Assembly: GCA_018287875.1 (NCBI GenBank)
Contig: JAGVVL010000018.1
Coordinates: 806,001-870,000 of the forward strand
DNA length: 64,000 nucleotides
Reading direction: 5' to 3'
Source of the DNA: Nigrospora sphaerica
Lineage: Eukaryota > Ascomycota > Sordariomycetes > Amphisphaeriales > Apiosporaceae
The notes under the pieces are model-generated. The model had not been told where the DNA came from, did not search any database, and saw nothing but the letters and a program-made list of their open reading frames with translations. Numbering within the stretch: the stretch's first letter is position 1; each line of letters starts with the position of its first letter. Both the position numbers and the translations under genes were made by a program. Positions 11,933 to 21,749 of the stretch are shown piece after piece.

Positions 11933-13200
11933 ATGCAGTTCGCAGTAAGCGCCGCGGCCCTGCTCGCCCTGGCCTCGTCGGTCGTAGGCTATGTGCCCGA
12001 ACCGACCGAGGCGACGGACCTGCTCGCGAAGGCTAGCCTGCAGAAGCTCACAAATGCGGCGGTCGACGGGTCGCTGAAGGAGCTGCTGGCGACCAAGGGT
12101 GTTGCGCAGGATTGCAACATTGAAAACGCCTCGATCCGACGAGAGTAGTAAGTTGCTCCGATTTATCCCATCTGGGCTGGCGCCCCATGACCACTGACTG
12201 ATCCTTGGCTCGCAGTGCCTCCCTTTGCACCAAGGAGAAACTAGCCTACACCAGGGCCGTCAAGTGTCTCATGGCGAAGCCGGCCCGCACTCCGTCGTCG
12301 CTGGCACCGGGGGCCAAGTCGCGGTATGACGACTTCGTGGCCACGCACATCAACGCAACCAACACAATCCACTTCACAGGCAATTTTCTCACGTGGCACC
12401 GGTACTATATCTGGTCCTTCGAGAAGGCACTGCGCGATGAGTGCGGTTATGAGGGTTACCTCCCGTACTGGAACTGGGGCAAGTCGGCGCAGGACCCGGT
12501 CGGGTCCCCGTACATGGACGGCAGCAAGTACTCGCAGGGCGGCAACGGCGAGTACGAGGAGCACGCGTGCACGCCGGCGCTGATCAGCGGACTGGGTTGC
12601 ATCCCGCCGGGGTCGGGCGGCGGATGCGTGGAGACCGGGCCCTACGCGGGCATGCGGGCGAACCTGTCTGCGACGGGGCCGACGTTCCCGGGGGTGCCGG
12701 CGGGGCAGGCGAGCCTCGGGTTCCAACCGCGGTGCGTGAAGCGCGACATCTCAGCGTGGGTGACGCGACAGTGGTCGACGGACGCGCAGTCGGCGGACCT
12801 GCTCAGCAACCCGGCCTACCAGACGGGGCTCGCGGCCTTCCAGGACCGGCTCCAGGGCGGCAACGCGTCCGACATCTGGACCTCGCCCTTCTTCGGCGTC
12901 CACACGGCCGGCCACTTCGCCTATGGCGGCGACCCCGGCGGCGACGTCGCCAACTCGCCCAACGACCCCATGTTCTGGCTGCATCACGCCCAGATCGACC
13001 GCACCTGGTGGATTTGGCAGAACCAGCGGCCCCTCGAGCGCGCCCTGCAGGTCGCCGGTACCCGCACCATCCTCAACTTCCCGCCCAGCGACCCCGCCAC
13101 CCTCGAAGACTTGCTCGATCTGCACTACACGGCGCCGCCCAGCGCGCTCAAGAACCACGTGAGCTCGCTCGGCGGGCCGTATTGCTACATCTATGTGTAG
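11933..13200 (+). CDS. Secreted short tyrosinase / catechol oxidase
   Basis: This is a type-3 copper oxidase that would oxidise phenols to quinones. Exons 11933-12147 and 12216-13200 join in phase 2 across a 68-nt intron (GTAAGT...CGCAG), giving 399 residues. Residues 1-19 (MQFAVSAAALLALASSVVG) look like a signal peptide. The copper A ligands are H116, H124 and H133 (THINATNTIHF...FLTWHR). The copper B ligands are H301, H305 and H328 (HTAGH...DPMFWLHHAQIDRTWW). The protein ends soon after the core (GGPYCYIYV), so it lacks the long C-terminal shielding domain of classical fungal tyrosinases and fits the short, secreted catechol-oxidase type. No Cys lies two residues from a copper-A His. Substrate is unknown; melanin, defence or natural-product oxidation are all possible. 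Confidence 0.93.
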
Positions 13201-13862
13201 CCGGGAGGGACCCGTCGGGGGCAATGGGGGCGTGGCAGGTGGGCGTGGGTAGATAGAGTTAATACAGATATTTGAACCTAGCTTCCTGGCTTTGTATCAC
13301 GGCCGATGGCATCTGGGAGATCGGTTGTGGCGTGCGTCTCTGCTCTTCTATTGTTGAGTGCTGTCCGCTTAGAGTTCGAGATGGATGCCGCTTGTGTGCA
13401 AAGGTGGGAAACGAGACCGATAGACGCTTCGTGCGAGGCAATGTGGCTGTGCCTTGTCATAGTGCACTCAAAACAACGCGGACGGCCCTAATGGCGGCAG
13501 AAATGTTCGCTTCGGAGACGACATGGAGAAATGCATCCATCTCCTGGAACAACGGAGACATGGGATCGGTGGCCAATGCATGGGTTGTGGATGGTGGCGA
13601 CATACTTGTGCTGATGTTGATATAGACCCAGGAGGGGAGGGCTTATGTCCGCCGATCCGAGCTAGAACTTTTAGTGAGGAGCTCTCACAGTGGACGCCCA
13701 ACTAGTGGCATTGCTGAGTGGCTACAGCACCTACAGCTCGCTCGCTGGGAGGAGCACAACATGAAGCTACGACATCCTCAATCCCACGACACGACTGCCG
13801 AACTCGAACCGCACGCCTCTCCGCTCGAGGAGCTACCTCCCTCTCCGGGACCGTATTGCAAC
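13201..13862. other. Spacer between tyrosinase and F-box gene
   Basis: No gene is recognised. The open frame of the next gene continues upstream to 13674, but those residues lack domain character and the ATG at 13863 is preferred. Confidence 0.4.
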
Positions 13863-15725
13863 ATGGCTCCCAAACGCAGGCTCTCCGCCGCCGCCGCCAA
13901 CCCCGAAACCGACGGCGACGCGCCGCGCCCGCCTCCACCGGCCAAGCGACGACGGCTCAGCGCCTCGGCCCGCGATCGCCTGTCGCCGCTTTCGGACGAG
14001 CTGCTGGTGCGCATCCTGTCCCTGGTGCCGCTGGCGACGCTGCTCAGCGTGGCGCCCGTGTCGCGGCGGTTCCGCCGGCTCGCCGACGACTCGCAGCTCT
14101 GGCGCCGCCTCTACTACGCTCACTTCGTCCTGCCGCGCGCCCTGCGCCTCCCGGGCTTCCGCGCCGCCGGCGCCGCCGCCGCCCGCGACCGCAAGCTGCT
14201 GTACTCGGCGCGCCGTGCCGTCTGGGCCGACGGCCAGCGCGGCGGCTGGGTCAACCTGCACGACGACGCCCACGGCGACCGCCCCGCCCGCGATTGGAAG
14301 AGCCAGTACAAGCTGCGGCACAACTGGGCCCAGGGCAAGTGCGCCGTCGAGGAGCTCGCCGTCGGCGAGGCCGCCCGTCTCGACTCCGACGCCGTGGCCG
14401 ACACACCGCGCAAGATGCTCGTCAAGGTCTCCGAGGGCATCGCCGTGACGGCCGACGCCACGGCCGGCCTGCGTGCGTGGCACCTCCGCACCCGGAGGCT
14501 CGCGGCCCAAACCGACCTGGGTTCCGAGGCGACCGCGGCCGTGGCCCCCAGCTGTCTCGCCATCGACGACCAGCATCTCCCGTCCCAGACGCTCGACATC
14601 GCCGTCGGCTTCTCCGATGGCAGCTTTGGTGTCTGGCGGCTACATATAAGCAGCGGTGCACTGTTTAGACGGTACCGCCACGAGAAGTCGACAAATGGCG
14701 AGCTCGTGGGGGTGGCCTTCTCGTACCCATATCTTCTGACCGCCACTCATTCCGTCCTGGTCTCTCTATACACCTTCGATCGGCCGCAGGCACCACCACC
14801 GAGCGCGGCCGCGCAGAGTTTGCCACCCGAAATGGAGGCAGCAATAGACTGCGCGGCGGCCAGGGAAGCTGACCACCATGCCCTGAACGAGTCGGGCCGC
14901 TGCCACTCCTCAAAAGAGACCAAGCCACAGCCCACAAGGCACGGCGCGATACTCGAAGCACCATATCTGCTCACATCACTGAAGTCGCACACCTCAAGGG
15001 CACCGCTCACGCTGTCGATACGCAAGACGGCCGCTTCCACCATCGCCTCGATTGCCTACACCTTTTCCACCTTACAGGGCTGGTCCCTGGGCATACAGGA
15101 TCTTCACTTGCGACCGTCGTCCTCCAGCGTCAAGGCAGCCCCGGAAATCACCACGACCCGCCTTGCCTACACCCCTCCCATGCGTGCGGCGCCATCCCAG
15201 ATGCTGTCGCCGCCCTCGTCGCCGCGCCGGCCCAGGCCCCACCCCAGCTCTGCTCAGCCCGGCTGGAGAGACGAAGAGGGTCCGATCAGCCTCAGCTACA
15301 CGCATCCCTACCTGCTCGCAACCTTACCCGACAACACGCTGATCTTGTACCTATGTACCTCCAACGCCACGTCCCTCACCATCTCGCCGGGCATCCGCCT
15401 GTGGGGGCACACGTCCGGCATCAGCGACGCCGAGATCACATCCCGAGGAAAGGCCGTGAGCGTCAGCTGGCGCGGGGAAGAGATCCGCGTCTGGGAGCTC
15501 GAGGGTCGGGCCGGGGGGAGCAGCATTGAGGTCCGAGCCACGGGGCCCACCGCTAGTACTGGGGGCGCCGCGGAGGACCCGGATGCAAAGGATGGCAATG
15601 CGCCTATCCTGGACCCCGGTTTTGACGAAAGGCGGAATTGGGTTGGCTTCGACGACGAGATGGTCATAGTACTGAAAGAGTCGGGCCAGGGCAGGGAAAG
15701 CCTGCTAGTGTACGACTTCACCTGA
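13863..15725 (+). CDS. F-box protein with WD40-like C-terminal region
   Basis: The single-exon frame gives 620 residues from MAPKRRLSAAAANPETDG. Residues 26-32 (PAKRRRL) look like a nuclear localisation signal. Residues 39-84 form an F-box (LSPLSDELLVRILSLVPLAT...FRRLADDSQLWRRLYY), which would bind Skp1 in an SCF ubiquitin ligase. After it come blocks resembling propeller blades, such as ITADATAGLRAWHLRTRR-type strands near residue 200, VGFSDGSFGVWRLH, and ISWRGEEIRVWELEG-like sequence near the end. They suggest a substrate-binding WD40-like beta propeller. The frame also has ATGs upstream (13674 and 13761), but starting at 13863 places the domain order normally. The substrate is unknown. Confidence 0.82.
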   Translation: MAPKRRLSAAAANPETDGDAPRPPPPAKRRRLSASARDRLSPLSDELLVRILSLVPLATLLSVAPVSRRFRRLADDSQLWRRLYYAHFVLPRALRLPGFRAAGAAAARDRKLLYSARRAVWADGQRGGWVNLHDDAHGDRPARDWKSQYKLRHNWAQGKCAVEELAVGEAARLDSDAVADTPRKMLVKVSEGIAVTADATAGLRAWHLRTRRLAAQTDLGSEATAAVAPSCLAIDDQHLPSQTLDIAVGFSDGSFGVWRLHISSGALFRRYRHEKSTNGELVGVAFSYPYLLTATHSVLVSLYTFDRPQAPPPSAAAQSLPPEMEAAIDCAAAREADHHALNESGRCHSSKETKPQPTRHGAILEAPYLLTSLKSHTSRAPLTLSIRKTAASTIASIAYTFSTLQGWSLGIQDLHLRPSSSSVKAAPEITTTRLAYTPPMRAAPSQMLSPPSSPRRPRPHPSSAQPGWRDEEGPISLSYTHPYLLATLPDNTLILYLCTSNATSLTISPGIRLWGHTSGISDAEITSRGKAVSVSWRGEEIRVWELEGRAGGSSIEVRATGPTASTGGAAEDPDAKDGNAPILDPGFDERRNWVGFDDEMVIVLKESGQGRESLLVYDFT

Positions 15726-16209
15726 CGGCCCGGCGTGCGCCGCCGAGACGACGGAGCGGTTACAACTACCCGGTACATCGGCAGGGCTCTTTCCTGCAAG
15801 GTCGTCCGCACCTGCAGGACGTACGTGGGGAGATTGCAACCTCGTGCTCATTCATTGGCCGACCCAGACGACACTACATCAACCGACGCTGACCCCAGCA
15901 AAGCCCATAGCCCGAAATTGGCATGCCAGCCTCTCCACCAGTCGGCCTCTCCATCACCCTGTTTCTGCTGTGCAGGTATCCCTGGGTTCAACTGGCGATT
16001 GGTCAATATGGCCAGACACGGAAGACGGCGTGCGCCATGTTCACTGACGGGGGCGTCGCCCGGAAATTGGCTGACGGGCGGCTGGGAACCGGCGCTTGTA
16101 CGAACGGCCTGATCTACCACCCGTCGTACACGTCGCTGATGCGTTCGCAGACCCAAGCTGTCGGATCCCGAGCTGTGTCGGACTTGTATGTTTTGTGAAG
16201 CATGAGAAC
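15726..16209. other. Spacer between two F-box genes
   Basis: No gene is seen. The next frame is open upstream to about 16096, but without an ATG. Confidence 0.4.
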
Positions 16210-17511
16210 ATGGAACGACACGGCGACTGCTTGGACGAGCTAGTATCAGGCCTGGCGGTCAGAGAAGATTCGATCCTCCACGGCGTCATCACCGACGTTG
16301 AACCCGCTCGCTCAACGCCGCTGGCGCGGCCCGTGAAGCCCGACACCGGGCACCGCATCCACACTCTCCCCGTCGAGCTGAGCCAGTACATCACCGAGTC
16401 GTTGGATCTGCGGAGCATCAGCCGGCTGACGCGCGTCAGCCCCTGGTGCAAAGCCACCATCGAGCGGCTACCGGCCTACCAGGCGTTGCTGCAATATGCG
16501 CCCGAGGCGCTGGCGGCCTTGGGGCGGACGCGGCTGGCGCCGCACGTCACGGTGCTCGCAGCTTACGAGGCGCTCATAACGGACCAATGCGCGTATTGTG
16601 CGCGCTTCGGCGGCTTCCTGTTCCTGCCGACGTGCGAGCGCGTCTGCTTCGACTGCCTGCGCGACGACCCGCGGCTGCTGCTGACGACGCCGGCGGCGGC
16701 CCGGCGCTGGCTCGGCCTCGGTGACGCGCAGCTGCGCCGCCTGCCCGCCCTACGCAGCCTCCGCGGCGCCTACGGCACCAAGCCGCCCCGCATCATCTGG
16801 CGCCGCCGCCTCTGGCTCATCAGCGCCCGCCAGGCCAAGGCTGCCGCCCTCGCTCTTCACGGCTCGCCCGCCAGCCTCGATGCCTACATGGCCTCGGTCG
16901 CCCCCTGTCGCGCCGCCGCCGCCGCCGAGGAGGCGAACTCGCTCACGCCGCGCGCGGTGCGCGTCTTCGACCTTCTCCGACGGCTGCCCGCGGGCCCCGC
17001 CGGCGCCGACGACGCGGCGCTCGCGCCACTGCCCCTCGAGGAGCTGGACGACTTCGCCGGGCTCGCGGCGATCCGGTTCCCGGCGCTGCGGCTGCGGCGG
17101 GACGGCGGGCGCGTCGCCGAGCGCGGCCACCTCTGCCGCGGCTGCCAGGTCAGCTTCACGTCTCAGTGGCGCAGCCCGCTGGTGCAGGCCGAGCTGCGCA
17201 TGGCGCGATTCCTCGCTGTCGACGTCGATGGCCTCCACGCTGCCCTGGGCCGCCCGGCCGCCGCCGTCGTCGACGTCCCCGCGGCCCTGCTTGCCCTCCG
17301 GACCCGCTTGCGCCCCCGCGCCGAATTCATCGCCCACGTCCGGCGTTGCTACGGCGCCCGCCTGATGCTGTCGGACGCCGACGCCCGCTTGTTGGGCATA
17401 GCGGCGGCGGCGGCGCCTGGAGAAGGAGGCGAGGAAACGGAGGAGCGGGAAGGCGTCGCAGGCTCGCGCTACGGTTCGGCACCCGCCCTTGTGGCTGCCG
17501 TGGCGGATTAA
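16210..17511 (+). CDS. F-box protein with cysteine-rich zinc-type motif
   Basis: The single exon gives 433 residues from MERHGDCLDELVSG. Residues 50-90 form an F-box (IHTLPVELSQYITESLDLRS...LTRVSPWCKATIERLP). Directly after it is a conserved fungal block with C127, C130, C142, C146 and C149 (CAYC...FGGFLFLPTCERVCFDCL), likely binding zinc. A second CRGCQ pair lies around residue 318. This architecture is common in fungal F-box proteins of unknown substrate that presumably act in SCF ligases. It follows another F-box gene on the same strand, about 480 bp away. GC content is very high, which creates long false frames on both strands. Confidence 0.8.
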   Translation: MERHGDCLDELVSGLAVREDSILHGVITDVEPARSTPLARPVKPDTGHRIHTLPVELSQYITESLDLRSISRLTRVSPWCKATIERLPAYQALLQYAPEALAALGRTRLAPHVTVLAAYEALITDQCAYCARFGGFLFLPTCERVCFDCLRDDPRLLLTTPAAARRWLGLGDAQLRRLPALRSLRGAYGTKPPRIIWRRRLWLISARQAKAAALALHGSPASLDAYMASVAPCRAAAAAEEANSLTPRAVRVFDLLRRLPAGPAGADDAALAPLPLEELDDFAGLAAIRFPALRLRRDGGRVAERGHLCRGCQVSFTSQWRSPLVQAELRMARFLAVDVDGLHAALGRPAAAVVDVPAALLALRTRLRPRAEFIAHVRRCYGARLMLSDADARLLGIAAAAAPGEGGEETEEREGVAGSRYGSAPALVAAVAD

Positions 17512-18255
17512 AATGTGTCTTGGATCGGATACTTCCTAAAAGGGGAGGGCGCTTGCCTGCGTCCCTTCTATATGGGGAGGGGAGGGGCTGGCGGATTGCG
17601 GGTTGGTGCGGGCGGTACGGCTCCTAATACGCAGAAGCACGCTGAACTTGATTGTGCCGCCCTGGGCGACTCGAGTTCTTTTCGATTTGGGCCAAGAGGC
17701 GAAGAGCGCGGCCGGCAGAGAGCTTATACTCGGGGATGAAGGTTGGGAATCTAACTGGAGAAATATGCATACAGAACCCAAGTAGATCAGAGTGATCAAG
17801 ACATGCGCAATTCCAAAACCCTTCCAGCTTACTTCTTGGCCGTGAAATCCCCTCAAGGCGGTATTCCACGCGAAACCAAGTTACCGGAGTCTCAGGAAAA
17901 GGCCCCAACGCCGTTTAACGGGCAGATGTCTCAGGCAGTATTCCGTCCAATGTCGGAGTCGCGGCCCAGCGAGACGGCCCGGGGGTCTGGCTGGTCCAAC
18001 ACCACGGGAACGATTAAGCACGCTTTTTCGACAGAGCGTGGTGAAGAAGAGATATAAGACCTCGGCGACGGCCCCGACGAGGAAGTTCTGATCTTGCCTC
18101 TGTATCGCACCATCACTATTCCATCTTCTCTTCACCCGCGTCTCTGGTAGACCTTTTTCCCGCTGTTATTTTACTAATCTTCCCACCGACGCCTTCTCTT
18201 TTGAGCCTCTTTTTTCAAATTTCGAACCCGCCTTTCCCCCTCCACATCCATCACC
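17512..18255. other. Spacer and promoter of the repeat-peptide gene
   Basis: No gene is seen. The right part carries a TATA-like sequence and a pyrimidine-rich leader (CTCTTTTGAGCCTCTTTTTT and further CT-rich sequence) leading to the ATG at 18256. Such leaders are common in strongly expressed fungal genes. Confidence 0.4.
18053..18057 (+). promoter_or_regulatory. TATA-like box of the repeat-peptide gene
   Basis: TATAA in the context GAGATATAAGAC lies about 200 nt before the ATG, with a CT-rich leader between. The position suits a leader of roughly 150 nt. Confidence 0.4.
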
Positions 18256-19392
18256 ATGCGCTTCGCCGTCCTCGTCAGCACCCTCGCGGCGACAGCCGCG
18301 GCGGCGCCGGTCGCGGGCTTGTCAAGTGAACTGTTGAATTCGGTGACCTCCACCAACAGCGCACTCGGCAACGGGGCCCAGGCCGTCGTTGGATTTCTCC
18401 CCGTTCAACTTTCCTCCGGTAAGTTTTGGGACCGCCGGATGGGCACGAGGAAGAGAGAGAAAGAGAGTCTCCGGGTGATCTACCGAGGACACAGTTCTAA
18501 CCCGCCCGTTTGCTCACTAGTAACGGGGAGCAAAAGGCACGCCGAAGCGGCGCCGGTCGCGGGCCCGCCGGGCAAGCGGGGGATAGAGCCAAGCGGCGTG
18601 GTCACCCTGGCCAACAGCGCGACCGTCTTCATCACCGATACCGCCGCTAACCGTAAGTTTTGGGACCATCTGATGCGCAAGAGAGAGAGAGAGTACGGGT
18701 GATCTACCAAGGCCACAGTTCTAACCCGCCTGTTTATCCACCAGTTTTCGGACAGAAACGGCACGCCGAAGCGGCGGCCAAGCCCAACAGTAAGCGGGGG
18801 ACTGTCAGCTCCCTTGAGTCCGCAATCTGCGGCGCAGTTGAAGTCATCAGCAATACTGCCTCGACGGGTAAGTTTTGGGACCGTCAGATGCGCACGAGAG
18901 AGGGGGTCCGGGCGATCTACTGAGGCCATAGTTCTAACCTGCCCGTTTTATCCGCTAGTGGTCGGGCGGAAACGGCACGCCGAAGCGGCGGCCAAGCCCA
19001 ATAGCAAGCGGGGGACTGTGGTGAGCGCCGGGACCACCGCGGTCAACGGTGTGGTCCAGACCGTCGCTCAAACTTTCCCCAGTAAGTTTGGGACCGCTTG
19101 ATTGGCACGAGAGAGGGAGTCCGGGTGATCTACCGAGGCCACAGTTCTAACCTGCCCGTTTTATCGGCTAGCGATCGGACGGAAACGGCACGCCGAAGCG
19201 GCGGCCGAGCCCAACAGCAAGCGCGGCGAGCTGTCCAAAACCGATGCCACGGGCGCTGCCAGTGAAGCCGCTATTAGTGTCGGTAAGTTGGATTTGCGTG
19301 CCCGGAGGGAGCGGCGCGCGATGGCTAACGGTTTTGCATGGGTAGACCTAGAACGGCGCGACGTGGGCGCCGAACCCGCGCCGCGGGTGTGA
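18256..19392 (+). CDS. Secreted Kex2-processed repeat peptide precursor, six exons
   Basis: Exons 18256-18418, 18521-18652, 18745-18867, 18959-19081, 19172-19282 and 19346-19392 all join in phase 1 and give 232 residues. Residues 1-17 (MRFAVLVSTLAATAAAA) are a signal peptide. Each of the four internal exons encodes one unit: G-x-KR, then HAEAAAKPNSKR or a close variant, then a 22-28 residue Ala/Val/Ser/Thr-rich stretch starting with G. The KR pairs (and one RR) fit Kex2 cleavage in the Golgi, releasing alternating short HAEAA peptides and longer hydrophobic peptides. The HA-EA-AA start also resembles dipeptidyl-aminopeptidase (Ste13-type) substrates. Known comparisons are fungal Kex2-processed repeat proteins such as repellents, epichloecyclin precursors and pheromone precursors. 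No Tyr-containing core or alpha-pheromone Trp/Cys motif is present, so the peptide class is open. Confidence 0.82.
18419..19282 (+). repeat. Tandem exon-intron duplication inside the peptide gene
   Basis: Units of about 210-230 bp, each an intron plus the following exon, are repeated four times. The introns begin GTAAGTTTTGGGACC (the fourth GTAAGTTTGGGACC), continue with GATG and GCACGAGAGAG-like sequence, and share GTGATCTACCGAGG, CACAGTTCTAACC and GCCCGTTTTAT before the acceptor. Exons share AAACGGCACGCCGAAGCGGC. Introns are as similar as exons, so the duplications are probably recent or kept uniform by conversion. The fifth intron (19283-19345) has a different sequence and marks the edge. 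Confidence 0.85.
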
Positions 19393-20364
19393 TGTCTACT
19401 TTTCCCCATCGCTAAGGCTGGAGGAGACAAGCTATGCTCTCTCCGGGCCGAATGGACGAAGACGAAAACAACGGAAGGATGGAGACTTTCGGGGTGGATA
19501 TGGAGGGTGGTGTAGGTTGAGAGGAAGGGGTCGGGGCCAGTTGCAAACGGCAGTGGTGCTTGTAGAATACCCCAGGTTGCGTTTAGAAATAAGACAAACC
19601 AGCTGTGCTGGTTCTGCCGTCAGGTCGTATGTTTGCCCTTTGCATCCCGCTCAGTAGACGACATGACCAGAACAAACGGCCGCCCACCACGCCAGCACCT
19701 CTTCTTCGCAGCGGCCTGCCTCTGCTTGCCCGTGTAGATGCGACGGTGGCCCTGCGCGCTCCTGCCGATATTCTCATCAGCTCCAGCTCGCGTTTCGCCT
19801 CCGCGCACGGGAGAACTACTTGGGGCCAAGACGGGGAGGGCCCAAGCTCCCGTGGGGGAGGAAACGTACCTGGAGCTAAGACGATCCATGACATCAGAAG
19901 GCGGGCGGCCCATCGTCAGGGTCCGTTTTGGGGGACAGACGGGTGACTGCCTATGATGATGCATCCAGCCTTTTGAGATGCGGCAGGCGGTGGTGGTACT
20001 GGTGACGAATGGTATGATGTGACGAGCTGTTTCGTTTTTCCTTTTGTTTCTTTTCCGCACTCCTGAACCTCTCTTGTCCGATGATCAACCTACCTATCCA
20101 TCCCAACCCTCCAACCTCAATGGAAATACCAGCGGGACCGTCCCAAGAGCTGGAAGCATTGTTCAGTCTAACCCTACCTCGAACGACGTTTATTGAGGCT
20201 TCTCAGGGCTGATCTTCCCTGACAATCCGACTGCCTGTGCATAGCGAAACCCCATCACTTGTCCCCTGTGCGATCGAACTCTTTTCATCCCGCGGTAGCA
20301 ATTTTTTCATCCTTTCTCAGCAACTAACCTGGTAGCCCCGCCTTGACATCACTGTCGCGCCACG
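19393..20364. other. Intergenic spacer, no gene seen
   Basis: It holds the 3' end of the peptide gene and the promoter of the next gene. No coding motif is seen on either strand. Confidence 0.45.
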
Positions 20365-21749
20365 ATGGTCACCACGCGCGCAGCCGACAAGAAGGGCGAT
20401 GCCCCCGCCACCGAGCCGGCCGCCGGCACAAAGCACGACGTAGACGACAAGCCCGCGTCTGAGGCCAAGCGGACCAAGACCGAGGGCGACGGGAAGCAAC
20501 AAACCACCCTTGAGGATACGCTACAAAGGTAAGACGCTTCTCACACTCGCTTCAAGGATGATCGCCACGTGATATTGGTCTGACAAGGGGAATCTAGCGG
20601 TGCCAAGAAGGCCAAAAAGAAGGCCGAGTCGAGCAACGGGAAAGGAAAAGAGGGCGAGGCTGGTATCGAAGAGAATGAGATTGACAAGAACGGCTCAAAG
20701 GCCGGCGATGTGAAAAAGGAGACTACACAAGAAGATGAGAAGCCCCCGTCGGCCCCCGCCGCAGACGCCACGGGGAAGAAGGACCAAAGCAGCGCAGTCG
20801 AGCCCGAGGCGCGCGCCGACGTGGTGCCGTCCAGCATCCTGGAGAAGGGCATCATCTACTTCTTCTTCCGGCCGCGCGTGGGGGTGGAGGAGGCGCACGG
20901 GGTGGAGGACGTGGCGCGCAGCTTCATGGTGTTGCGGCCGGTGCCACACGACGCCAAGCTGGGCGCCGGCCCCATCGGCGACGCCGGCAACAGCCGGCTG
21001 CTGGCCATACCCAAGAAGACGTTGCCAACGAGCGGCCGCGAGCGCTGGATCAGCTTCGTCGAGAAGACGCACGCAAGCTTTGCCGCCCTCAAGGACGACT
21101 TCCTCTCGGGCGCCGAGTACGAGACCAAGACGGCCGGTACCCGCCATGCCATGCCCGCTACGCCTGTTGGCGAGGGCGTCTACGCCATCACCACAACGGG
21201 CCGCGAGAGCCATCTGGCCTACATCCTCACGCTACCGCGCGAGCTCGGCGACGCCCAGACCGACATCGGCCTAAAGCGCAAGGGCAGCTTCATCGTGAGC
21301 ACCAAGAACCCTCAGACGCCGTCGCCGGGCAACATGCAGATGCCCAAGGGGCCCGAGTATCCCAAGGAGTGAGTGGTCGTTTGCTACCCGCTTCCTTCTC
21401 CCAGTCGCTTTACCCGGAATCCCCAGCTAACCATCACTACTCCTCCACTTTTGGCAGGGTTCAGGACAGCTTTCGCAACCTGCGCTGGGCCCCGACGACA
21501 CCGGCGCACCTCGACTACGCCAACACGCAGATCCTGTTGGTGGGCGAATCGTCGGGGCTCGACAAGGCGGTGAAACCGCAGAGCCGGGACGCCAAGGCGG
21601 GCCGTGAGGCGCCCGGCGAGGAGCTCGACAAGCTCGAGGATGAGGACACGCGCCGCATGCGGGACCTCGCCGGTGACGACGCTGAGGCCGTCTACCGCGA
21701 CCTGCAAGCCGGCGTCGACGGCTGGCCCGACATGGCCACCACCTTCTAG
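20365..21749 (+). CDS. Conserved fungal protein, lysine-rich N-terminus, probably nuclear
   Basis: Exons 20365-20528, 20598-21368 and 21458-21749 join in consistent phase (introns of 69 and 89 nt) and give 408 residues. The first 140 residues are charged and disordered (MVTTRAADKKGD, then KKAKKKAE), with basic clusters that could act as nuclear signals. The conserved core begins with SSILEKGIIYFFFRPRVGVE and VARSFMVLRPVP, and the C-terminal part contains RWAPTTPAHLDYANTQIL and GEELDKLEDEDTRRMRDLAG. From memory, orthologues in other Sordariomycetes are often labelled BTB domain transcription factor, but I see no clear BTB fold in the sequence. It should be treated as a conserved protein of unknown function. 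Confidence 0.8.

Noticed and set aside
18256..19392. Alpha-type mating pheromone precursor
   Set aside because: It has KR sites and EA/AA dipeptides but none of the Trp/Cys/Gly-Gln pheromone cores, and the released peptides are too varied.
18256..19392. Ustiloxin-type (dikaritin) precursor
   Set aside because: No repeated Tyr-containing core tetrapeptide and no DUF3328 gene nearby.
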